DNA of 17,737 nt from Pigoraptor vietnamica (Eukaryota > Opisthokonta > Filasterea): positions 1 through 17,737 of the forward strand of contig CALSCQ010001356.1 in the NCBI GenBank assembly GCA_943704525.1. Direction: 5' to 3'. This document shows, in pieces, positions 1 through 9,175 of the stretch. Below the pieces are notes generated by a model. The model was not told the DNA's origin and made no database searches. It saw only the letters and a list, made by a program, of their open reading frames with translations. Each line of letters starts with the position of its first letter. Positions within the stretch are counted from its first letter, which is position 1. Position numbers and translations under genes: made by a program.

Positions 1-2976
1 TTGAGATGGAGCGGCGAGCGCTTGTGGCGTCCGTGAGCGCGAATCGGAAGCGGGCGCAGGACATGGAACTGGAGCTGCTGCAGCGGCTTTCGACGGGCGA
101 CGGCAGTTCCTTGCTGGAGGATGAGTCGCTCGTCGTGGCTCTCGAGGACTCGCGCCGAACGGCGGCGGACATTCGCGAGAAGCTGCGCGTGGCAGAGGAG
201 ACGGAGCGCAAAATCAACGCAGCGCGAGAGGAGTACCGCGCGGCGGCGTCGCGTGGGAGCCTGCTCTTCTTTGCCACTGCGGAGCTCGCCGCCATCAACC
301 CGATGTACCAGGTGTCCCTACGCCAGTTTCTCGACGTCTTTGACCGCGCGCTCGCGTCGCTGCAGGGCGCGGCCGTGGGGACCTCGGTGGCGCGCGTGCG
401 GGCCATGGCCGACCAGGTCACGTGGTTCGTCTACCAGCGCGTCGCGCGCGGCCTCTACACCGTGCACCGCCCCCTATTCCTCGTCAACCTCGCCCTGAAA
501 ATCGGCCTGCAGAGTGGGCGCCTCGATCCCGAGGAGCTCGCGTTCTTTGTGCGCGGCGGCAGCACTGTCGATCCCGCGTCGCTGCCAAAGCGGCCGTACG
601 CGTGGATGCCGGACGTCACGTGGCAAAACCTCAGCGCCCTTGTGCGCCTGCGCCTCTTCGGATCGGTGCTCGACCGCATTGCATCGAACGAGAAGCTGTG
701 GCGCAAGTGGTTCTCGCTGGACGCCCCCGAGTCGCAGCCGTGCCCCGACCCGACATACGCGGCGCACGACCCCCTGCGGCGGCTCCTCCTGATCCGTGCG
801 CTGTGTCCGGACCGCGTCCTTCCTGCGGCCGAGCTCGTCATCGCCGAGACATTTGGTGCGCAGTACAACGAGCAGCCGTCGGTGGACGTGGACGCCCTCG
901 CGGACGATGCGTCCCCGTGCGTGCCTCTGCTCGGCCTCCTCTCGCAGGGCTCGGATCCGTCGTCGATGATCGAGGCCGCCGCCCGCCGTCGCAAGGTCGA
1001 TTTCCGCGCCGTGTCCATGGGCCAGGGCCAGGAGATCGTCGCGCGCGACTTCCTGAAAACGCTGCTTGTGGGCGGCGGGTGGCTGCTGCTGCAGAACTGC
1101 CACCTGTGCCTGCCGGTGAGTGTGTCTGTGCGAAAGTGTATTGTTTTCTGCTTGCGCGCAACGATGTGTCTCATGTCGTACCATTGCCGGGCCCAGTTCC
1201 TGGAGGAGCTGATCGCGACCATTGGATCGCACAAGGCGCCCCACGCCGCCTTCCGCCTCTGGGTCACCACGGAGCCGCACCCTGCGTTCCCCGTCGTCTT
1301 CCTGCACAGCACCATTCCGTTCACGAACGAGCCCCCGCAGGGCGTAAAGGTGGGTCCTTCGCTGTTGTGTTGCGCTCTAGTAGAGTGGGTCGACCCTGAC
1401 TCTTTGGTTTGCAGGCCGGCCTCCGCCGCACGTTCCAGTGGGTGACGCAGGAGATGCTGGACGCGGTCGAGGGGCCCCACTTTCGCCCCCTCCTTTACTC
1501 GATCGCCTTCATGCACACGGCCGTGCAGGAGCGCCGCAAGTTTGGCGCGCTCGGCTGGAATGTGCCGTACGAGTTCAACCATGCCGACCTCGCCGCGAGC
1601 GTGCAGTTCCTGCAGGGCTACCTCTACGACCTCAACCCCCGCAAGCCCATCTCCTGGCCCGCCGTGCGCTACATGATCTGCGACATCCACTACGGCGGGC
1701 GCGTGACCGATGGCCGCGACATGCAGCTCCTCCGAGCGTACGGCAACCAGTGGTTCTCGGAGGCGGTGTTTACCGATTCGTTTGAATTTGCCGCGCGCTA
1801 TCCGATGGCGCGGTGTGCGCAGCTGGCAGATTTCCGCGGTGCGATTGAGTCGCTCCCGGCGACCGACAGCCCGCGGCTGTTTGGACTTCACGCCAACGCA
1901 GACATTGCGTGTCGCGCCGCACAGGCCGAGGCGCTCTTTGCCGCCATGGGGGAGCTCCAGCCGCGGGAAATGGCTGGGATCTCTGCCGTCGCACGCGAAC
2001 AGGTGTGTTTATCTTGCGCGCGTACGAATGGCAAATGGCCACGTGCTGTAGCAGGAAACCGTCGCTTGCCTTCCCTTCTTCCACTAACGAACATTACGCA
2101 CAGGTGATTGACGGCATTGCACAAGACCTCCTCTCGCGCATGCCGGCGCAGTTCGTTCCCGGCGACGTGTCCGGCCGCCTGCTGGCCATGGGCGCCGCCC
2201 TGCCCATGCACATTTGCCTCGCGCAGGAGATCGAGCGCATCTCGCGCGTGCTTGCCTACATCACGGGCGACCTCACCGAGCTGCGGCGTGCGATTGCTGG
2301 CGCCGCCGTCATGAGCGACGCCCTTCTTGCCGTGGGCGACGCCCTGTTCGCCGGTCGCACCCCGCGCGCTTGGGAGGCCGCGTCGTGGGCTGCGGGCGCC
2401 CTGGCGTCGTGGTTTGCCGACCTGCAGAGTCGCGCGGCGCAGTTCCGTGGGTGGCTCTGCGAGGGCCGTCCCAAGTCGTTCTGGCTCGCGGGCTTTGCGA
2501 ATCCCCAGGGGCTGCTCACGGCCATGCGCCAGGAAACGGCGCGGTCGCGTCCGGGGTGGGCGCTCGATTCGGTGGCGCTGCAGACCGAGGTGCTCCGCAA
2601 GTCGCGCGAGGACATTGTCGAGGGACCCACAGAGGGCATCTATGTGCATGGGCTGTACCTCGAGGGCGCCGCCTGGGACCGTCGCGCGGGCGTGCTTTGC
2701 GAGTCGGCTGCCAAGGTGATCCACACCCTACTGCCCGTCGTCCACGTCACGGCCGCGCTCGTGGAGGAGTCTGGCGCCCATGCCACGCAGCCGACCGAAG
2801 GAAAGCGACGTGCAAAGGCCGAAGCCGCGAGTGCGGAGGCTGCGTACAAGTGCCCCGTTTACAGAGGTGCTGCGCGTGGCGAGGGGAACATTGTATTCGA
2901 GTGCGCGCTGCGCAGCACGCTGCCCCCGGAACACTGGGTGATGGAGGGCGTCGCGCTGCTGCTGAGCACTGTCTAG
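1..2976 (+). CDS. Outer-arm axonemal dynein heavy chain, gamma/DNAH5-DNAH8 type, C-terminal part (5' truncated by window edge)
   Basis: This is the motor heavy chain of ciliary outer dynein arms; it hydrolyses ATP to slide axonemal microtubules. Exons: <3-1115, 1197-1349, 1415-2002, 2104-2976 (introns 81, 65 and 101 nt, all phase 0). The 908 visible residues run from the end of AAA5 (GSSLLEDESLV, then RGSLLFF and NPMYQ), through AAA6 (SMGQGQEIVARDFL and GWLLLQNCHL), the junction IPFTNEPPQGVK/AGLRRTF, and the C-terminal domain. Diagnostic strings are QERRKFGALGWN, YGGRVTD, LFGLHANADI, FANPQGLLTAMRQE, GLYLEGAAWDRR and the terminal CPVY...PPEHWVMEGVALL. FGLHxNADI with CPVY near the end is the DNAH5/8 (Chlamydomonas gamma, ODA2) signature rather than inner-arm or cytoplasmic dynein. 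The stop is TAG at 2974-2976. Coding probably continues upstream of base 1, because the GAG before the first ATG fits the family's helix. Intron 1 is a multiple of three without stops, but removing it restores the family's continuous helix (HLCLP/FLEEL). Confidence 0.93.
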
Positions 2977-3622
2977 GCGCGCTGTTTCGCGTGGCCATTG
3001 CATTTGCGTGAAGAATTGTGATTGCGTGCGTTGCGCGTCGCTGCGCCGTGCGTTGTGTGTTGTTAAAAACGGGTGAAATCGTCGCCGATCAGCCACAGTC
3101 CTTTTTTTAGGTGTCACCCTGTGATGTCATGAGTCCGTCATGGGATCATCATGCGGTCTGCTATTGGTGCCCGATACCGTCTCAGTACCAGACGCGACCC
3201 CGGACTAAATGCACGATGCGCCCGCGGCGCACCCAAAGCTCTGTTTCGGTGGCTACAATGGGTTCCCTCTGAGACGGGGGCAGCGCATACCGCGGTGTGT
3301 TTGCCTGCCCTTCGTGCGCGCTTTGCTTCTTCTCCACGCACCGCGCTCAACACAGCGCACAAGAGCGCAAGTTCGCCCGGGGGTGCTCTGCTGTGCGGCG
3401 GGTCGAGCGCCCTTTCTGTTTTTTTGTTTTTTCTAGTTCTCGCACTGCGACCACGAACAAGCCCCCCAAAACACTCGCGGATTCGTCGCACGGCCAAGTC
3501 CCTCCTGCTTGGCGACCGGCGCCAATTTTGCTGGGCCAACAAAGGCGGTGGCGGCGGACGCCGATCTTGTTGCGCGGGCTATGGTGGTCGTGTGAGGGGC
3601 CTGCGCAGCGGCGCAGCGTGAA
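2977..3622. promoter_or_regulatory. Intergenic region between dynein and YAP; YAP promoter/5'UTR
   Basis: These 646 bases hold no gene I can support. The open frames here lack family similarity and are what GC-rich sequence gives by chance. Visible elements are a bZIP/CRE-like TGATGTCAT at 3122-3130, a GTCATG direct repeat 11 bp apart (3126 and 3137), and a T-rich tract at about 3416-3436. No canonical AATAAA follows the dynein stop. An in-frame TGA at 3593-3595 closes the YAP frame upstream of its ATG. Promoter function is inferred from position only. Confidence 0.5.
3122..3143. promoter_or_regulatory. CRE/bZIP-like site with repeated GTCATG upstream of YAP
   Basis: TGATGTCAT lies at 3122-3130, one base from the CRE core. 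GTCATGA (3126) and GTCATGG (3137) repeat with an 11-bp offset, about one helical turn. It sits 480-500 bases upstream of the YAP start codon and about 150 bases past the dynein stop. Function is guessed from the motif only; short motifs of this kind also occur by chance. Confidence 0.25.
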
Positions 3623-6178
3623 ATGGAGAGCTCGTCGGACCTCGTCGACTTCATCGAGCGGTTCAACGCCGAGCAGAAGACGCTCGCGGCGCAGCAGGAC
3701 TCGGAGGACAGCAAGAAGAAGAAGAAGCGGACGTTTCCCCATCCGTTTCTGACGGCCAAGAAGGGCTCTCAGCGAAAAAAGTCGCCCGACAGCACGCTCG
3801 AAAAAATCGACGAGAATGGGAAGCGCAAAAAGGACGGGCACAAGTCGCCGCTGCCGGCAGAGTATGTCGGCATCCTCAAGGGCATCTGGGGCACGACTGC
3901 GCGTCCGCCGCAGTCGCACCGGAACGGCGCTCTGACGGCGACGTTTTTCCACGAGGGCCTGTCGGGCAGCATCAACCACTCGCGCGAGACGTCCCTCTCG
4001 TCCCCCGACCCGCTGGGGAAGCCGCCGGGGGCGAGCGTGCCCACGAGCGCCTTCCACTCGCGCGACTCGAGCGTAACGTCTGCGCTCGAGTTCAGCCAAC
4101 TGTCGCTGCACTCGCGCGAGCCGTCGTTCAACGAACAGGCGCAGAGCATCCTGCACGCACGGCGCAACTCGCTCGGCGCACCCACGAGCGACCGGACGTC
4201 GCCGTATGACTCTCCCGTGGACGACTCTATCCGTGAGTGCCCTGTCTTCAAATTGACCGTTGCTTTTGTTGTCGCCCGCGGGTAACAGTAACTCACGACT
4301 CGATCCCGTCGCTTGTGTGCAGCGCTACCACCGGGCTGGGAGAAGGGCGTGACGCCGGACGGTCTGACGTACTTTATCAAGTGAGTGTTGCGCCAAGAGG
4401 GACGTGTGTGGTGTGTCGCATGGCGCGCACGGGATTTCTCATGCATCACCCTCTGCAGCCACGTCGAACGAACAACAACATGGGTCGACCCTCGCACACA
4501 CCGGCCCACGCGTGGCACCCAGCAACAACTGGCGGCTGTGTCGCCGGCGCACTCGCGGACGCCGTCGGGAGAGCAGAGGACGCCGGCGCCTCAGAACACC
4601 AAGAAATGGGAGTTTGTTGTCGTCGACCCCGCAAGTGCCGAGCAGAGTAAGTGGCGTTGCATCTCCCCGTTCGTGTCGTGATGCGCTGTCCGCACGGCTG
4701 ACCCGCGCCTGTGCCACAGTGCCTCTGCCGCCCAACTGGGAACAGGGCGTGACGCCGGATGGCATGATCTACTTCATCAAGTGAGTGCAGCTGCCTGGCC
4801 CGTGTCCTGACAGTCCCTGCTGACCATCGCCGTATTCTCCAGTCACGCCACGCAGACGACGACGTGGACAGACCCTCGCACGAACATTGACATGCAGGAG
4901 CTGTATCTCAAGCAGGCGCGGTCGGGGCAGGCACGCAAGGCCCCTCCAAGCGCACCCATGCCGCACATGCTCCAACAGCAGCACGAGCTCGACCAGCAGC
5001 TGCAGCGTGCGACACAGATGGACACGTCCGGCGGGACCCTCGCGATGCCGGCGGCGCGCAAGCGGGCGGGCAGCGTGCAGTCATCGGCGCTTGGCCTTGA
5101 GGGGCACGCGCTCCCGGAGGCCCCGGGGCACCCCAAGACGCCGCGGGGGACGTTTCCGCAGGTGCACATGCAGCAATCGCTCTCGAACAGCACGCAGTTC
5201 CGGCGGTCACCATCGCTACCCGTGTTTGGATCGCCGTCGTCTGCGCCGGGCGCGCCGCTCGTGGCTCACCAGCGGCAGCACTCGTCCGGCCCACAGCCGC
5301 GCCCGCCCACGCGCGACCTGTCGCACTCAGCGCGTGGGAGCCTGTCCGGACACGGCAGCCCGGCCGAGCCCTTTGAGGGCGACGAAGCGAGCGAGGCAAT
5401 GCTGCGGCAGTCGCAAGAGGCCCGCGATGCCCACTTCATGCGCCTGCAGCGCTTGCAGGTGCGCGACTGGCCGTGACAGTCCCTCGCAATGGGCGAACCG
5501 TATTCACCTGCTAAGGCGCCATTCCCCTTTCCTTTTTCCCTTGCGCCGCAGTATGAGCGCGAGCGGCTGAAGATGATCAAGATGGAGCAGCTGCACCTCA
5601 TGCAGCAGGAGTACTCTGTCCAGAGTCGCTGCAGATGAGCATGACGGGCGGGCAGGTGGCACCCGCCGGCGCCAAGGCCGTCTCCCCCGTGCCGCAGGTC
5701 GTCGTCGCGGGCACCACAGACCACGCCATGGACGGGCGCACCGGCGACTCACAAATGCAGGGGTCCCTCAAGCCTGTGTCGGAATTGGACGGTGGGTTCG
5801 AGTCCTTTGTCTGTGCGCATTTCACGCCTTTGATGGCTTACGTGCTGTGCGTGCAATGGCAGATGGTGGCGCCGAAGCAATGATGGAGTGTTTCGATCCC
5901 AATGCCCTCTTCGCGGACGCCAAGGCCTCGACTGACGGTGAGCGGTTGTTGTGTGGCTGGCGGGGATTGATGCGACTGGGGCGCTGACAGGCGTGCACGT
6001 TTGTCTGTGCGCAGGGGATGCGTTTGCTGCCGTGGCGCAGGACGGAATGCCGGCGTCGGACATTTTCGACGCGGTGCTGGGCAGCGGGGAGAACATGCTC
6101 GTGGACGGGCACCTCGGGGATTTTCTCGACATCAAGGGCGAATTCGACCCCTCTCTGTGGCTCGACTTTCCCCGATGA
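3623..6178 (+). CDS. YAP1: YAP/Yorkie-type transcriptional co-activator, two WW domains, multiple LATS-type phosphosites
   Basis: In animals YAP/Yorkie binds TEAD factors to drive growth genes and is held in the cytoplasm after LATS phosphorylation and 14-3-3 binding. Exons: 3623-4232, 4323-4380, 4459-4646, 4720-4780, 4843-5458, 5552-5638, then 5635-5791, 5863-5937 and 6015-6178 in a shifted frame. Residues 5-14 (SDLVDFIERF) and 37-47 (RTFPHPFLTAK) resemble the TEAD-binding helix and omega loop. HxRxxS sites end at S124, S150, S168, S183 and S453. WW1 spans about 205-234 (W209, W231, P234) and WW2 about 288-317 (W292, W314, P317). RSPSLP at 427-432 fits a 14-3-3 mode-1 site. A coiled coil follows at about 505-535 (ERLKMIKMEQLHLMQQE). 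The C-terminal stretch is acidic and hydrophobic, like an activation domain, but lacks the animal FLTWL PDZ-binding end. As read, the frame stops at TGA 5636-5638 (539 residues). Joining exon 5 directly to 5635 gives about 642 residues. The start is supported by an upstream in-frame stop at 3593. The fungal and plant WW families lack this motif set. Confidence 0.88.
5611..5640 (+). other. Frame break or alternative splice region in YAP, between coiled coil and activation domain
   Basis: The coiled-coil exon (from 5552) runs into TGA at 5636-5638, yet open coding sequence continues in the -1 frame from ATG 5635 through well-behaved splice junctions to the stop at 6176-6178. Possible explanations: a 1-nt deletion in the assembly; an alternative 3' splice site ending in CAG at 5632-5634, which would join phase 0 to exon 5 and skip the coiled coil; a 17-nt GT-AG intron at 5618-5634, much shorter than any other here; or a real short isoform. 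The sequence alone does not decide. Confidence 0.75.
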
Positions 6179-6431
6179 AACGCCGCGGCACTCGTCGCGG
6201 ATTCGTGTGTTACGCGTTAATGTGGCCACTATAACAGTATGCGGTGGAGTTCCGCATCGAATGGGCGCTGCTTGCTTGTGCTCGCAAGCCTCGGCTGTCG
6301 CCCGGTGCGATTGGCCGCACCGGCGCCGCCATGGCGAGTGTCACGTGTCGCGCCCGGCATTGTCGCTCGGGTGCGCATTAAACAGAGTCCCATCAACCCA
6401 CGCACAAATGGCCGCCGCAATTGGCACGTGT
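6179..6431. other. Convergent 3' intergenic region, YAP and DDX52
   Basis: These 253 bases separate two convergent stop codons. The only processing signal I see is ATTAAA at 6377-6382 on the plus strand, about 200 bases after the YAP stop and usable by YAP. No AATAAA/ATTAAA is visible on the minus strand for DDX52. No gene is supported. Confidence 0.5.
6377..6382 (+). terminator. Possible YAP polyadenylation signal ATTAAA
   Basis: ATTAAA is the commonest variant of the metazoan poly(A) hexamer. It lies 198 bases after the YAP stop. Canonical hexamers are absent downstream of the other genes here, so this organism may not rely on them and the match could be chance. Confidence 0.3.
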
Positions 6432-7025
6432 TCATTCGTCTTCGTCAGACGCAGCAGTAGTCCCCTCCGCTTCATCGCCTCCTTTTCGCTTCGTCTTGGC
6501 CGAGCGGCGTTTGGATGCTTCCACCATATCCCTGCATTGGCACTGCGTATTAGGCACCAGCCCACCACGTCCACTCTCGGCGTTAACAGCCTCTCGACCC
6601 GCCTTTTCTTCGCAATTCGCTGCTCGTCGTACTTGGTTGTCGTCTTGATGTTATCGCGATCCACAGGGTGCTTTTCGAGGCGCTTGCGCTCACGCTTGCT
6701 GCGAGTCGGCTCGTAAGCAGTGCAAAGCCCAAAGCCGCAGAGCCTGCTTGCCCACACACATACAAATAAACTTGCACACCCCCATGCAACGCCCGCCCAC
6801 CCCGGCTTCTTGAGGGCCAGCATCCAATCAGGCACGTCGCAGCCCGAGTCGCGCGTCACATTCGCAATGCTGCGAGAGAGGCGATTGAGACGAGGCACGG
6901 CATGCAGCGGTAACAGCAATGGAAATTATGCATCCGCACCTGCGCAGATTGACCGCGTCGTCCTCGGTGAAGAACGTGATCGCCTCGCCGGGACGACCCG
7001 CGCGGCCCGTACGCCCTGCACTCGT

Positions 7026-7077
<52 letters not shown>

Positions 7078-9175
7078 ACACACGCGCGCGCACACACACA
7101 CACATACATACACACACACGCACACGTAATTTTAGTGATTTGCATGCAATGCCATTCATCAGCCACGCCTCGGCGCACCGCACGCACCAATGCGGTGGAT
7201 GTAGCTGACGGCGGACTGCGGGAAGTCGTAGTTGATGACCATGCCGACGCCCTTGAAATCCATGCCACGCGCCATGAGATCGGTCGCAATGAGCACCCAG
7301 ATGCGCCCCACGCGGAAGTTGGTCACAATCGCCTCGCGCTGCAACGCGGGATATGGGGGCGCAGTCAGCCAAGCCATCACACGCACAAGCGGCACACCCA
7401 CAGCGCACCTGCGCCTGTGTCCTGTCGGCGTGGATGACGTCGACATTAATGCCGTCGTAGACAAGCTCGTGGAAGAGCTCCTTCGCGCGCTCCTTCGACT
7501 GCACAAACACAATCACCGGTGGCTTGAGGCCCTGCGGTGCGCTGTTGAGTCAGATTGGGCACCGCAGCACACACCGCACAGCGCACACCGCACAGCGCAC
7601 ACCGCACAGCGCACACCGCAGCACACACCGCACAGCGCACACCGCACAGCACACACTGCCCAGCACACACTGCAGCACACACTGCAGCACACACTGCCCA
7701 GCACACACCGCACAGCGCACACCGCACAGCGCACACCGCACAGCACACACCGCACTCGGCCCAATTCCCAGGGCCACGCACCTCCTGCACCAGCTGCCGC
7801 ATGGCCAGTAGCTTGCCCTCCTCGCGGCCCACGAAGAGCAGGCGCTGCTTGATTGTGTCGGTCGCAGAATTGCTGCAGGGGACCACGTGTCAGACGCCGT
7901 TGATCACGCTGCGCACTCACACAGCTGAGGTGAACGCACGCACGCGCACCCACCGCACGCCCACGGTGACGCGGATGGGATCAACAAGAAACGACCGCGC
8001 CATTTGCTCGACGTGTGGGGGCATCGTGGCACTGAAGAGCGCGCGGCGAATGCCCAATCCGGAGCACGCCGCGATAATCTCATCCACCTGCAAGCAACAC
8101 ACACAACGCGCACAAGGGATCAGGACCCGCTCCACAGCAGCACACTCGCAAGTGACCCGCACCACACACACAGGCCACAACCGACACTCACACCAAACAC
8201 ACACGCAACACAACGGACCTGCTCGAGGAACCCGAGTTCGAAGAGGCGGTCGGCCTCGTCCAGCACCAGCCACTCGACGCCGCCGAGCGCAATGTGCTCT
8301 GCGCGGATGAGGTGGACGAGGCGCAGCGGCGTCGTGATGAGAATGTCGAACCGTTGCGCCGACTGGTGACCAAAGTCAGCGCCCGCGACGAGTGCCTGCG
8401 GAGAGCCAGGCACATGGCCGTTAATATGCATGCAGCGGAGGCTTGCACAACGGCCCGCCCCGCTGACCCCCGCGCATCCCACCTTCGTAAGCACGCAGAT
8501 GCGGAACTTGCGGCCATGCGACAGCTTCGAAAACTCGCGGTACGTCTGCTGCGCAAGCTCCTTCGTGGGCGACACTATCACGGCGCGGAAGCCTCCCGCG
8601 CGCGGCTCGCCCAGATGCGCAATCACGGGAATGGCAAACGCGGCCGTCTTGCCGGACCCCGTGGGCGCGCACGCAAGCAGCTCGCGCCCGCCCAGCATCA
8701 CGGGCAGCGCGTGCCGCTGGACGGGCGTCGGCTGCGCATACCCCGCCGCGGCGAGGTTGTTGACCAGGAAGCGCTTAATGCCGAAGCGCGCGACGAGGTC
8801 CTCAAACCCGTCGATGGCTTTTGGAGGCTTGTCGCCGAGCACGCTCACGCGGGGCTGCTTGCCGCCCGCCTGCGTCCCAACCGCCGCGTCCGCGACACCC
8901 TCGGCGTGCCCCTCTTCATCGGATTGCCCGTCCTCACTCGATGCCCCATTCTTCTTTTCCCCCCCCTCTGTCCGCCGGCGCTTCTTCCAACCGCCCTCCC
9001 CGTCGCCCTCCCCGTCGCCCTCCGCGCGCGGCTGCTTTCTGTCGCCGGCACGGAAGAAAGGGAGCGCCTCGGCCTGTGCCGCGGGTCGCTTCCGAAAGAG
9101 GTCGATGTCCGCGCCAAAGCGGGTGCGGTCGAAGCGCAGCCCAGACCCAAGGCGCAGAAACGCCGCCGGGTCCAT
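6432..9175 (-). CDS. DDX52: DEAD-box RNA helicase DDX52/Rok1
   Basis: DDX52/Rok1 is a nucleolar helicase of the small-subunit processome that releases snR30 in yeast during 18S maturation. Exons, in transcript order: 9175-8483, 8395-8219, 8087-7954, 7872-7782, 7531-7409, 7338-7188, 7015-6940, 6869-6801, 6698-6599, 6542-6432. The product is 574 residues, against 599 in human and 564 in yeast. The N-terminus [16 protein letters not shown] matches the DDX52 start and fixes the ATG. Motifs: Q motif near Q153, I APTGSGKT 170-177, Ia PTKELA 203-208, Ib TTPLRL 252-257, II DEAD 277-280, III SAT 309-311, V ARGMDFKG 429-436, VI HRIGRTGR 454-461. [16 protein letters not shown] and [12 protein letters not shown] are DDX52-specific. 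After the core comes [12 protein letters not shown], then a basic tail ending DEDE. Splice phases agree for all junctions. The donors of introns 2 (GTCCGT) and 9 (GTCGAG) are weak, and the last exon boundary (56-nt intron) is the least certain. Confidence 0.93.
7026..7126. repeat. (CA)n/(TG)n microsatellite in DDX52 intron 6
   Basis: About 100 bases of nearly pure CA on the plus strand, with CGCGCGCG and CATACATA interruptions. In the DDX52 sense strand it is a TG tract that runs up to the 3' splice site of exon 7 (acceptor at 7018-7016) and takes the place of a polypyrimidine tract. Alternating purine-pyrimidine sequence with a CG block is also prone to Z-DNA. Confidence 0.95.
7560..7755. 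repeat. Short-unit minisatellite in DDX52 intron 4
   Basis: About 195 bases of tandem 12-14-mers built from CACACCGCACAGCG, with variants CACACTGCAGCA and CACACTGCCCAG. It fills most of the 250-nt intron 4 (7532-7781), the longest in this gene, and leaves short unique ends with the donor (GTGCGT) and acceptor (CGCAG). It is probably variable in length between individuals. There are no spacers and no cas genes, so it is not CRISPR. Confidence 0.92.

Noticed and set aside
455-1891. Long open frame on the minus strand, 478 residues
   Set aside because: It is antisense to the dynein exons, is composed of Arg/Ala-rich shadow sequence of GC-rich coding DNA, and crosses dynein introns without any family similarity.
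3151-3621. Open frames of 75-156 residues before YAP
   Set aside because: They show no domain or family signal, and their codon pattern is unlike the neighbouring genes. Stop-poor GC-rich DNA gives such frames freely.
5635-5883. Separate small gene of 82 residues
   Set aside because: Its first 52 residues continue the YAP tail in frame and splice at 5791 into the next YAP exon, so it is part of YAP; the rest is intron.
6926-7516. Open frame with a long Val-Cys repeat
   Set aside because: The repeat is the translated TG microsatellite of DDX52 intron 6; the rest is DDX52 coding sequence read through introns.
7560-7755. CRISPR-like array of short regular repeats
   Set aside because: Units are 12-14 bases without spacers, lie inside an intron of a eukaryotic gene, and no cas genes are nearby. 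It is a minisatellite.
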